Positions 1 through 5,648 of a DNA stretch of 11,737 nucleotides are shown here, one piece after another. Source of the stretch: JASGDC01 sp047605865. Lineage in GTDB: Bacteria > Actinomycetota > Actinomycetes > Actinomycetales > Micrococcaceae. The stretch covers positions 1-11,737 of the forward strand of contig JASGFC010000034.1 of the NCBI GenBank assembly GCA_047605865.1. Direction: 5' to 3'. The stretch's first letter is position 1, and each line of letters begins with the position of its first letter. The position numbers and the translations under genes were made by a program. The notes under the pieces were generated by a model that saw only the letters and a list, made by a program, of their open reading frames with translations, had not been told where the DNA came from and did no database searches.

Positions 1-198
1 GTCGACTTTATCTTTAGTATCATCTAGTTCCGTAGCGTCATCTAGATCCGTAGTATCGTTTTCACTTTCAGTAGCATCTAAATCAGTAGTCTGATCTAGA
101 TCTTGTGTGACGTCTTTTTTAAAGTCATCGACGTCTTGAGTGAGGTCTTCACCTTGATTCAGATTTTTATCTAAATCGTTGGCTTTATTTTTTGCCAT
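1..198 (-). CDS. Acidic repetitive protein, N-terminal 66 residues (partial)
   Basis: I do not recognise this gene. It begins with ATG at 198 reading leftward, preceded by a good ribosome-binding site (AAAGGAGA, complement of 203-210), and stays open for 66 codons to the window edge. The visible part begins MAKNKANDLDKNLNQG and is rich in Asp, Thr, Leu and Glu, with almost no aromatics and no signal peptide or membrane segment. Asp-Leu-Asp type units recur about every six residues (DLDKNL, DLTQDV, DLDQTT, DLDATE, ELDDT), which suggests an extended, disordered or coiled acidic N-terminus before a domain lying outside the window. It diverges from the TetR gene across a 58-bp region holding a TetR-like palindrome, so by the usual rule for divergent TetR pairs it is the best candidate for the regulator's target (inference). 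The strong RBS, perfect placement and continuous frame support a real gene; the function is unknown. Confidence 0.72.
   Translation of the reverse strand, partial: MAKNKANDLDKNLNQGEDLTQDVDDFKKDVTQDLDQTTDLDATESENDTTDLDDATELDDTKDKVD
20..55. repeat. Two near-tandem 18-bp units inside the acidic coding region
   Basis: Positions 20-37 and 38-55 are adjacent 18-bp units sharing 15 of 18 bases (both begin TCATCTAG and contain TCCGTAG). Because 18 is a multiple of three, the duplication adds a six-residue Asp/Thr/Leu unit to the acidic protein without shifting frame. Looser versions follow around 70-110. Confidence 0.55.
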
Positions 199-212
199 AT
201 AATCTCCTTTAC

Positions 213-226
213 TTACCGATTGGTAA
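213..226. promoter_or_regulatory. TetR-type operator palindrome
   Basis: TTACC (213-217) and GGTAA (222-226) are perfect 5-bp inverted arms around GATT. The spacer keeps purine-pyrimidine symmetry, giving a TTACCRNNYGGTAA-like site typical of small TetR-family operators. It sits just upstream of the ribosome-binding site of the minus-strand acidic gene, over its expected transcription start, and at the -35 side of the tetR promoter. A repressor bound here could block both genes. That TetR (257-814) binds it is inferred from position and form. Confidence 0.6.
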
Positions 227-227
227 A

Positions 228-256
228 ATCTTATCTAAAATTTGATAGAATAGCAA
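228..256 (-). promoter_or_regulatory. Promoter of the acidic protein gene
   Basis: On the minus strand, TTGCTA (complement of 251-256) is followed after 17 bp by TAAGAT (complement of 228-233), a good vegetative-sigma arrangement. Transcription would begin about 221, inside the palindrome at 213-226, leaving a leader of about 20 nt with the AAAGGAGA ribosome-binding site. Confidence 0.5.
246..251 (+). promoter_or_regulatory. -10 element of tetR, probably leaderless transcript
   Basis: TAGAAT lies 5 bp before the GTG at 257 and 8 bp before the ATG at 260, so the expected start of transcription falls on or next to the start codon. No Shine-Dalgarno sequence precedes the gene. The -35 region is weak and lies over the palindrome. 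This element shares base 251 with the opposing promoter's -35, so the two promoters collide head-on. Confidence 0.5.
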
Positions 257-814
257 GTGATGAGTAAACAACAGATTCTTGATACCGCAATTCAGCTCTT
301 CACGGAAGAAGGCTATGACAAAGTATCTATGCGTGAAATTGCAGAAGCAGCTGGTATGACAAAACCTGCTCTCTACTACCACTTTAAGAGCAAAGAAGAT
401 TTTGTACGCACATATTTACAAGATTTCATGAAACATCAGGAAGATATGTTGCATTGGGTAGAAAATGCTCAAGGCGTTAGCTCAACAGAGTTTATTGAAC
501 GCATGGCTAAGTTTGCTGAAAATCAGAAGCCAGAAACCATTGCCTTTATTTTGCGTAATTATCGTATCGTGAAAGAAGTTACCAGCCAAGACTTTGAAGA
601 AGCAAAAACGAGTGGAAAACTTCTTCGTGCAATAGTAGCCAAAGAGTGGGGTTTAGCTAAACCAAATCTTGCTGTAGAAGTGCGAGTACGTGCCGTTATC
701 GCTACTATATTTAATTTGATGTCAAACTCTCACGTCAAGGGTAAGCGTGAGGATATTTTTAATGAAGTTTTAAATGCAGCCCTGTTGCTTGTCAAAAAAC
801 CAAACGGAAAGTAG
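257..814 (+). CDS. TetR/AcrR-family transcriptional regulator
   Basis: One-domain DNA-binding repressor of the TetR family, 184-185 residues, the usual length. The N-terminal ~50 residues carry the family helix-turn-helix: QQILDTAIQLFTEEG, then TSMREIAEAAG-like residues (VSMREIAEAAGMTKPALYYHF), with the diagnostic LYYHFKSKEDF at its end. The remaining ~130 residues are the all-helical ligand/dimerisation domain, too variable to predict a ligand. The start is either GTG 257 or ATG 260; the adjacent -10 box makes a leaderless message likely and does not decide between them. It diverges from the acidic gene over a palindromic operator and is followed after 7 bp by alr, so it heads the alr-tsa run. 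Autoregulation and control of the divergent gene are likely. A multidrug or lipid function is possible but not shown. Confidence 0.9.
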   Translation: MMSKQQILDTAIQLFTEEGYDKVSMREIAEAAGMTKPALYYHFKSKEDFVRTYLQDFMKHQEDMLHWVENAQGVSSTEFIERMAKFAENQKPETIAFILRNYRIVKEVTSQDFEEAKTSGKLLRAIVAKEWGLAKPNLAVEVRVRAVIATIFNLMSNSHVKGKREDIFNEVLNAALLLVKKPNGK

Positions 815-821
815 TTTCACG

Positions 822-1973
822 ATGGATCGCGCACTCCTTATCAATTTAGATAGTATTCAACATAACATCAGCACAATGAAAAAGGCCACCAAGACCAACA
901 TCATGGTTGTTGTTAAGGCTAACGCCTATGGGCACGCAAGGAATGCTGAAGGCGTTGCTAAAGTAGTAGAAGCAGCACACGCAGGTGGTGCTAGCTATGT
1001 TGGTGTTGCACATTTAGAAGAAGCCATTGCGCTACATCAAGCAGGCTGTGCTTTGCCTATACTTGCATGGTTACATACACCAGTTTCACCGTTTGAAGAT
1101 GCTGCTCGTTTAGGGATAGAAATTGGTGTTGGAAGTGAAGAAGAACTGGACATATGCGCATCCCTTTCAATTGCACCAACTGTTCACATCAAAATTGATA
1201 CAGGGCTGGGGCGCAACGGCATCATTCGCGAGCAATGGGCTGAAGTTTTTAAGAAAGCCCTTGCTGCACAAGAAGCTGGGAAACTGAAAGTGAAAGGTTT
1301 ATTTTCACATTTCGCTGTTGCAGATGAGCCAGAACGTCCTGAAACACAACAACAAATTGATGAGTACGAAGAAGCTTTGCACATTGCGCAAGAAGTAGGC
1401 TTAAGCTTTGAAGTCAGACATCTTGCTAGCACAGCAGGTTCTTTAGCTTTTCCACAGGCACGATACGATATGGTTCGTATAGGCTTGGCTACATACGGTT
1501 TGAGTCCTTTTACTCCAAAGGATCAAAAGTTATATGATGTTGATTTGAAGCCAGCAATGACTTTCGTTTCAACCATGAGCAAAATTCGGCCAGCTCCAGC
1601 AGGTCAAGGTGTATCGTATGGTCTCAGGTATGTTACTGATTCTGCTACTAGCCTAGGTCTAGTTCCTGTTGGCTACGCTGATGGAATTCCACGCACTGCT
1701 AAAGACGCTGAAGTTGCCTATAAAGGTAAGCGATATACCGTGGTAGGAACTATTGCCATGGATCAGCTGGTTATTGATATGCATACTGAAGATATTCCAG
1801 ATGAAGCAATGGATCAAGTTACTATTTTTGGTCCTGATGGTAGTAAGAATGCCCCAGCTGTTGAGGAGCTTGCTGCAGCAGCCGGTACTCTCAATATTGA
1901 GATAGTAACGCGTATGGGTACTCGTGTTCCACGCATTTATTTCCGTGGCTCACCTCCTGGTGGTAACAAGTGA
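822..1973 (+). CDS. alr: Alanine racemase
   Basis: PLP-dependent enzyme that interconverts L- and D-alanine in the cytoplasm, supplying D-Ala for peptidoglycan. The chosen ATG at 822 gives MDRALLINLDSIQHNIS, the normal family N-terminus; a longer frame from 774 would run back into tetR and adds a non-conserved leader. Product 383 residues, the usual size. Visible landmarks are VVVKANAYGHA with the PLP lysine at K32, the second catalytic base Tyr266 in GVSYGLRY, and the C-terminal barrel motif TIAMDQLVIDM. GGAAAG (806-811), within the end of tetR, is a plausible ribosome-binding site. The stop overlaps the tsaE start by 4 bp (GTGA). alr beside tsaE is a conserved actinobacterial arrangement; many relatives have an alpha/beta hydrolase gene between them, which is absent here. 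Confidence 0.96.
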   Translation: MDRALLINLDSIQHNISTMKKATKTNIMVVVKANAYGHARNAEGVAKVVEAAHAGGASYVGVAHLEEAIALHQAGCALPILAWLHTPVSPFEDAARLGIEIGVGSEEELDICASLSIAPTVHIKIDTGLGRNGIIREQWAEVFKKALAAQEAGKLKVKGLFSHFAVADEPERPETQQQIDEYEEALHIAQEVGLSFEVRHLASTAGSLAFPQARYDMVRIGLATYGLSPFTPKDQKLYDVDLKPAMTFVSTMSKIRPAPAGQGVSYGLRYVTDSATSLGLVPVGYADGIPRTAKDAEVAYKGKRYTVVGTIAMDQLVIDMHTEDIPDEAMDQVTIFGPDGSKNAPAVEELAAAAGTLNIEIVTRMGTRVPRIYFRGSPPGGNK

Positions 1974-2446
1974 AAGTTAGCGTTCATAGCGTTGAACAAA
2001 CACAAGCTTTAGCAGAAATAGTGGGTAAGCAGCTGCAAGCAGGAGATGTACTCATTCTTCATGGTGATTTAGGGGCAGGTAAAACTACTTTCACGCAAGG
2101 TCTTGCTCGAGGTCTTGGTGTTCGAGAAGGAATTATTTCTCCAACTTTTGTGATTGCTCGCAGACATCCAAGTTTAAGTAATGGTGCTCATTTGGTACAT
2201 GTTGATGCTTATCGTTTAAACTCCGTTGATGAACTTTACGATTTAGATATTGAATCCGAATTAGAAGATTCTGTGGTCGTTGCCGAATGGGGTAAAGGTT
2301 TCGTTGAGGAGCTTGCTGAAGATTACTTCACTATCACATTAGATCGTAGTAGTACAGATGGCGAAGATGACCGCATTATTACAATAGAGGGTCCTTCAGT
2401 GACAGTATCAAAGATAAACGCAGCTTATTTAAGTTCAAAGCAGTAA
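1970..2446 (+). CDS. tsaE: tRNA t6A biosynthesis ATPase TsaE
   Basis: Small P-loop ATPase that drives the TsaB-TsaD complex through rounds of threonylcarbamoyl transfer to A37 of ANN-decoding tRNAs. The 158-residue product has a Walker A GDLGAGKTT at 32-40, SPTF at 57-60, the HVDAYRL segment at 77-83 with conserved Asp79/Tyr81, and AEWG at 105-108, all in the expected order for YjeE/TsaE. Starts at GTG 1970, overlapping the alr stop as GTGA, so translation is probably coupled. tsaB follows after 10 bp. The family normally ends near residue 150, so the length is typical. Confidence 0.95.
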   Translation: MKVSVHSVEQTQALAEIVGKQLQAGDVLILHGDLGAGKTTFTQGLARGLGVREGIISPTFVIARRHPSLSNGAHLVHVDAYRLNSVDELYDLDIESELEDSVVVAEWGKGFVEELAEDYFTITLDRSSTDGEDDRIITIEGPSVTVSKINAAYLSSKQ

Positions 2447-2456
2447 AATATAAGCA

Positions 2457-3038
2457 ATGAAACTTTTAATTCTTGATACTTCTAGTATCTGTCAAGCAGC
2501 AGTTGTGGATGATGGTCACATCCTTGCGCTAGAACAACTAGATTCGATGAAATATCATGCTGAGTATATCGTGTCTTTAGCTCAAAAGGTGTTGCACAAG
2601 TCGGATATAACAAAACCAGATGCTGTTGTTGTAGGTACTGGCCCTGGACCTTTTACTGGGTTAAGGGCTGCAATTTCTGCAGGCAGTGTGATTGCCTATG
2701 CCTGGGATATCCCAGTTTATGGTCTGATGAGTCACTATGGTTTTTCTCATAAGGGTGAGTATTTAACGCTTTCCGATGCTCGAAGGAAAGAAGTGTACTG
2801 GTGTCATTTCAAAGACCAACAGCTCTTAGATGGTCCACATGTTTCTAAGCGGGAAAGCCTCCCAGATTTTCCTACTATAGGTTTTGAAGCTGAACCTTAC
2901 TATATGAATGCGGGCATTTTGGGTTTGCGCGCCCAGGAGTTTCTTGAGCAAGGTGTTGAGTTAAGCTCTATCGAGCCTTATTATCTGCGTGAAGCTGATG
3001 CAAAAGTTCCTGGTCCACGAAAGCGAGTCATATCGTGA
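2457..3038 (+). CDS. tsaB: tRNA t6A biosynthesis protein TsaB
   Basis: Inactive ASKHA-fold partner of TsaD, needed for t6A37 formation on tRNA. The 193-residue product starts KLLILDTSS (the degenerate phosphate-1 motif), has the hallmark GTGPGPFTGLR at 60-70, a DARRKEVYW segment near 105-115, and ends with EPYYLREADAKVP, the family's usual C-terminal motif, so the gene is complete. It is shorter than E. coli TsaB (about 230 residues), the missing length being in the variable second half. No convincing ribosome-binding site precedes ATG 2457; the short gap from tsaE suggests re-initiation. Its stop overlaps the rimI GTG (GTGA). Confidence 0.94.
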   Translation: MKLLILDTSSICQAAVVDDGHILALEQLDSMKYHAEYIVSLAQKVLHKSDITKPDAVVVGTGPGPFTGLRAAISAGSVIAYAWDIPVYGLMSHYGFSHKGEYLTLSDARRKEVYWCHFKDQQLLDGPHVSKRESLPDFPTIGFEAEPYYMNAGILGLRAQEFLEQGVELSSIEPYYLREADAKVPGPRKRVIS

Positions 3039-3475
3039 ATATCACAGCAACCAAGCTTCGTGCTGCAAGTATTGAAGATTTAACGGAAATCTGTTCGTTA
3101 GAAAATACAGTATTTACTCATGATGCATGGAGTAGTCAGCTATTGCGTGAAGAGTTACTGGATCCTTCTAGAAAGTATTTTGTTGCACTTGATGGTCAAC
3201 AAATTATAGGTTATGGCGGCATTGCGCTTGCTATAGATTTTTGTGACATCATGACACTTGCTGTCGCTGAAGAATATCGTGGACAAGGTGTGGGGAAACA
3301 GCTAGTTGAAACTTTGTTGCGCCAAGCCAGAAGTAACGTTCTTCTTGAAGTTAGGGCAGATAATACCTCTGCAATTTCCTTGTACACTTTATATGGTTTT
3401 GTTGAGATTGCGCAGCGAAAGAATTACTATCCTGGCAAGGTTGATGCTCTTGTCATGATGAAGGAGATCTCTTGA
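3035..3475 (+). CDS. rimI: Ribosomal-protein-alanine N-acetyltransferase-like GNAT (RimI)
   Basis: GNAT-fold acetyltransferase, 146 residues. Acetyl-CoA binding motif A is clear (VAEEYRGQGVGKQLVETLL, with the R-G-Q-G-V-G pyrophosphate loop), followed by EVRADNTSAISLYTLYGF, the RimI-type motif B, and the C-terminal NYYPGKVDALVMMKEI, which matches RimI rather than generic GNATs. The founding member acetylates the N-terminal alanine of ribosomal protein S18; actinobacterial homologues may be broader. Starts at GTG 3035 overlapping tsaB by 4 bp and overlaps the tsaD TTG by 4 bp. Placement between tsaB and tsaD is the standard actinobacterial order. Confidence 0.93.
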   Translation: MNITATKLRAASIEDLTEICSLENTVFTHDAWSSQLLREELLDPSRKYFVALDGQQIIGYGGIALAIDFCDIMTLAVAEEYRGQGVGKQLVETLLRQARSNVLLEVRADNTSAISLYTLYGFVEIAQRKNYYPGKVDALVMMKEIS

Positions 3476-4515
3476 AAGCTCCACTTGTTCTTGGTATTGA
3501 AACATCTTGTGATGAAACCGGGGTTGGTATTGTTCATGGTACTCAGCTACTAGCCAATGTTGTTTCTTCGTCTATGGAAGAGCACGTGAAATTTGGGGGA
3601 GTCATTCCAGAGATTGCGACCCGTGCACATCTGCAAGCTATACAGCCCACAATAGATGCTGCCCTCAGTGAAGCTGGGGTCAAACTTCAAGATCTTGATG
3701 CTATTGCTGTTACAGCAGGTCCAGGTCTTGCTACGGCACTTGTTGTAGGGGTTACTGCGGCTAAGGCGCTTGCTTTTGCTACAGGAAAACCATTATATGG
3801 ACTTAATCATCTTGCTGCCCATGTGGGAGTTGGTGTGCTAGAAAGTGAAGCTTTGCCTGAGAAACTAGGTGCTGTCCTCATTTCTGGTGGGCATACAGAA
3901 ATACTTAAAATTAACCAACTGACATCTCAGGTAGAGTTACTCGGTGCAACACTTGATGATGCAGCAGGTGAAGCCTTTGACAAAGTCGCTAGAATTCTTG
4001 GTTTAAGTTATCCTGGCGGGCCAGCCATTGATAAGGCGGCACGGTCTGGTAACCCAAAAGCTATTCGTTTTCCTCGTGGTTTGACTTCTGCAAAGGATCT
4101 TGAACGCAATCGTTATAATTTCTCTTTTTCTGGGCTTAAAACATCAGTAGCACGATGGGTGGAGCAGCAGGAGCTTGATGGCAAGCAAATACCTGTTGCT
4201 GATGTTTGTGCTTCTTTCCAGGAAGCAGTCGCTGATGTTATTTCGCTCAAAGCTCTTAGAGCGTGTCAAGAAAATGACATGGATCATCTACTTTTGGGTG
4301 GGGGAGTTGCAGCTAACTCTCGTGTGCGTGAATTGTTACAAGCACGATGCCACGATGCTGGTATTACTGTGAAAGTGCCACCGCTTGACTTGTGTACTGA
4401 TAATGGTGCTATGGTCGCTGCTCTTGGTGCACAGCTTGTTGTTGATGGCGTATCGCCTTCAACCTTGGATTTTGGTCCTGATTCTTCTTTACCAGTGACT
4501 ACTATCAGTCTCTAA
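3472..4515 (+). CDS. tsaD: tRNA N6-threonylcarbamoyladenosine transferase TsaD
   Basis: Catalytic subunit that transfers the threonylcarbamoyl group to A37 of ANN-decoding tRNAs. The 347-residue product opens VLGIETSCDET (8-16), has GGVIPEIATRAHL (42-54), metal-ligand histidines H113 and H117 in NHLAAH, SGGHTE, FDKVARILGL, GGGVAANSRVR and the third metal ligand D310 in CTDNGAMVAA. Everything expected is present. The start is TTG 3472, overlapping the rimI stop (TTGA) and supported by AAGGAG at 3461-3466. It is the last gene of the run; the following 138 bp contain an inverted-repeat element whose U-tract faces the other way, so no classical terminator for this operon is seen. Confidence 0.96.
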   Translation: MKAPLVLGIETSCDETGVGIVHGTQLLANVVSSSMEEHVKFGGVIPEIATRAHLQAIQPTIDAALSEAGVKLQDLDAIAVTAGPGLATALVVGVTAAKALAFATGKPLYGLNHLAAHVGVGVLESEALPEKLGAVLISGGHTEILKINQLTSQVELLGATLDDAAGEAFDKVARILGLSYPGGPAIDKAARSGNPKAIRFPRGLTSAKDLERNRYNFSFSGLKTSVARWVEQQELDGKQIPVADVCASFQEAVADVISLKALRACQENDMDHLLLGGGVAANSRVRELLQARCHDAGITVKVPPLDLCTDNGAMVAALGAQLVVDGVSPSTLDFGPDSSLPVTTISL

Positions 4516-4536
4516 GCGGTTTCATGTAGCTGGGTG

Positions 4537-4578
4537 TGTGCGTTTATCGTGAAAAAGTGCGTTTGAACGCACACAATT
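4537..4578 (+). repeat. Left copy of ~42-bp inverted repeat (hairpin)
   Basis: Matches the reverse complement of 5595-5636 at 38 of 42 positions, including an uninterrupted 21-bp block at 4537-4557. Within it GTGCGTT (4557-4563) and AACGCAC (4566-4572) form a hairpin, and GTGTGCGTT (4536-4544) can alternatively pair with AACGCACAC (4566-4574). On the minus strand the hairpin is followed by TTTTTC, the form of an intrinsic terminator pointing leftward, away from the gene at 4654. Confidence 0.85.
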
Positions 4579-4640
4579 AGCTCAAATGCACATCGTGTCA
4601 TGTGAAATCCATAGCTGAAGGCAGTTTCACTGCAATGCTG

Positions 4641-4646
4641 TAAAAC
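4641..4646 (+). promoter_or_regulatory. Possible -10 of the AbiEi-like gene
   Basis: TAAAAC sits 7 bp before ATG 4654, at leaderless spacing, and no Shine-Dalgarno is visible. It lacks the final T of a consensus -10, and no good -35 is seen. A small 5-bp hairpin (4621-4633, GCAGT/ACTGC) lies just upstream. Weak evidence. Confidence 0.25.
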
Positions 4647-4653
4647 TTTAAGC

Positions 4654-5577
4654 ATGATTACTAAGCTCAAACCACTTATTTTTCAAGCTGATGATTCCCC
4701 AGAAAGTCACTTGGATCGTCATACTCTTGCCAAACTTCACCGACAAGAGAAAATTACGCGCCTATGTGTTGGACGATATGTAAATACACAGACTTACCTG
4801 AAACTGTCTTCGGCAGAAAGACATTGTCTTAAAGCATTAGCGATGGTGTCTCGAAGTCAAAAGCTGCAGATAAGCCATGAATCAGCAGCTTTGATTCATG
4901 GACTATTTATGCCTGATCAGGAGATTCCTGAGAAATTAAGGTTTCGTGCTGAACCGGGAACCAGGATTCGAGAACAACACATCAAGTTATATAGGTATAA
5001 AGCTCAGCCAGAGTTGTGTGACTTTCATGGGATTCCTGTTACTTCACTTTGTCAGACCTTAGTTGATGCTACTCGGGAAATGGCTCCCGTTGCAGCGGTT
5101 TGCCTTGTTGATAATGCACTAAACCTTGCTAAAACAACAAAGGGTGAGCTCATGGAATTCTTCGCACAGCAACAATTCCGTGCTGGGCGCAATAAAGTGC
5201 AACGAGTTTTTCAGTTTAGTACTGATAAATCAGACTCCTATGGTGAATCGTTAACCCGGTGGAATATGGCAAGCATTGGTATACCAAAGCCTGAACTACA
5301 GTTCCCCGTGCATGCAGGTGGCCATCAATTTTACGTGGATTTCGCATTTCCCCAGCAAGGCTTATTCCTTGAATTCGATGGACGTATAAAGTATCGTGGT
5401 GAGTTTGGTTCTGGCTCTGCTGTTTTAGAGAAAGAAAAGTGGCGAGAAGATCTCATTCGTGAAGCTACTGGTTTCGTTGTTAAGAGAATTACGTGGGAGA
5501 TTGCGAAAAGCCCAATTCTTTTAATGCACCACCTTCGTCCCTATTTTGACGTAGCTTTCAAAGAGTTAACACTCTGA
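4654..5577 (+). CDS. AbiEi-like winged-helix protein with PD-(D/E)XK/DUF559-like C-terminus
   Basis: A 307-residue protein of the type often annotated in actinobacteria as type IV toxin-antitoxin AbiEi-family antitoxin or DUF559 protein. Residues ~19-45 (HLDRHTLAKLHRQEKITRLCVGRYV) fit the short winged helix and basic turn ending GxYV of AbiEi N-termini. The C-terminal third has YGESLTR (E198), FYVDFAF (D229), LEFDGRIKY (E240 and D242) and a late WREDLIREATGFVVKRITW segment. This is the spacing of Vsr/DUF559-type PD-(D/E)XK nucleases, with acidic residues intact and the Lys of ExK replaced by Asp242. No AbiEii-type nucleotidyltransferase toxin is adjacent, so it is an orphan. It is bracketed by inverted 42-bp repeats. 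Nuclease activity and a defence role are inferences; a DNA-binding regulator is the main alternative. Confidence 0.8.
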   Translation: MITKLKPLIFQADDSPESHLDRHTLAKLHRQEKITRLCVGRYVNTQTYLKLSSAERHCLKALAMVSRSQKLQISHESAALIHGLFMPDQEIPEKLRFRAEPGTRIREQHIKLYRYKAQPELCDFHGIPVTSLCQTLVDATREMAPVAAVCLVDNALNLAKTTKGELMEFFAQQQFRAGRNKVQRVFQFSTDKSDSYGESLTRWNMASIGIPKPELQFPVHAGGHQFYVDFAFPQQGLFLEFDGRIKYRGEFGSGSAVLEKEKWREDLIREATGFVVKRITWEIAKSPILLMHHLRPYFDVAFKELTL

Positions 5578-5583
5578 GGTGGC

Positions 5584-5633
5584 GCGTTTATCGCAAATGT
5601 GTCCGTTCAAACGTGCTTTTTCACGATAAACGC
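5584..5633 (+). terminator. Hairpin with U-tract after the AbiEi-like gene
   Basis: GCGTTTATCG (5584-5593) and CGATAAACGC (5624-5633) are perfect 10-bp inverted arms. A smaller CGTT-CA-AACG hairpin lies inside them (5604-5613), followed shortly by CTTTTTC (5616-5622). The position 6-40 bp after the stop at 5577, in the gap between converging genes, suits a rightward terminator. The inner stem is short, so termination strength is uncertain. Confidence 0.45.
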
Positions 5634-5636
5634 ACA
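5595..5636 (-). repeat. Right copy of ~42-bp inverted repeat
   Basis: Read on the minus strand it matches 4537-4578 with four substitutions (38 of 42) and no gaps. Two of the substitutions are the adjacent TG/CA pair after the 21-bp identical block, which weakens the inner hairpin relative to the left copy. With the left copy it encloses the AbiEi-like gene. Confidence 0.85.
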
Positions 5637-5648
5637 TATTCAAAAGCT

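Noticed and set aside
1184..1432. Minus-strand frame inside alr
   Set aside because: Antisense to conserved alr barrel sequence, Cys/Ser-rich translation, no start signals.
4175..4372. Plus-strand frame of 65 codons inside tsaD
   Set aside because: Out-of-frame shadow within the conserved C-terminal half of tsaD.
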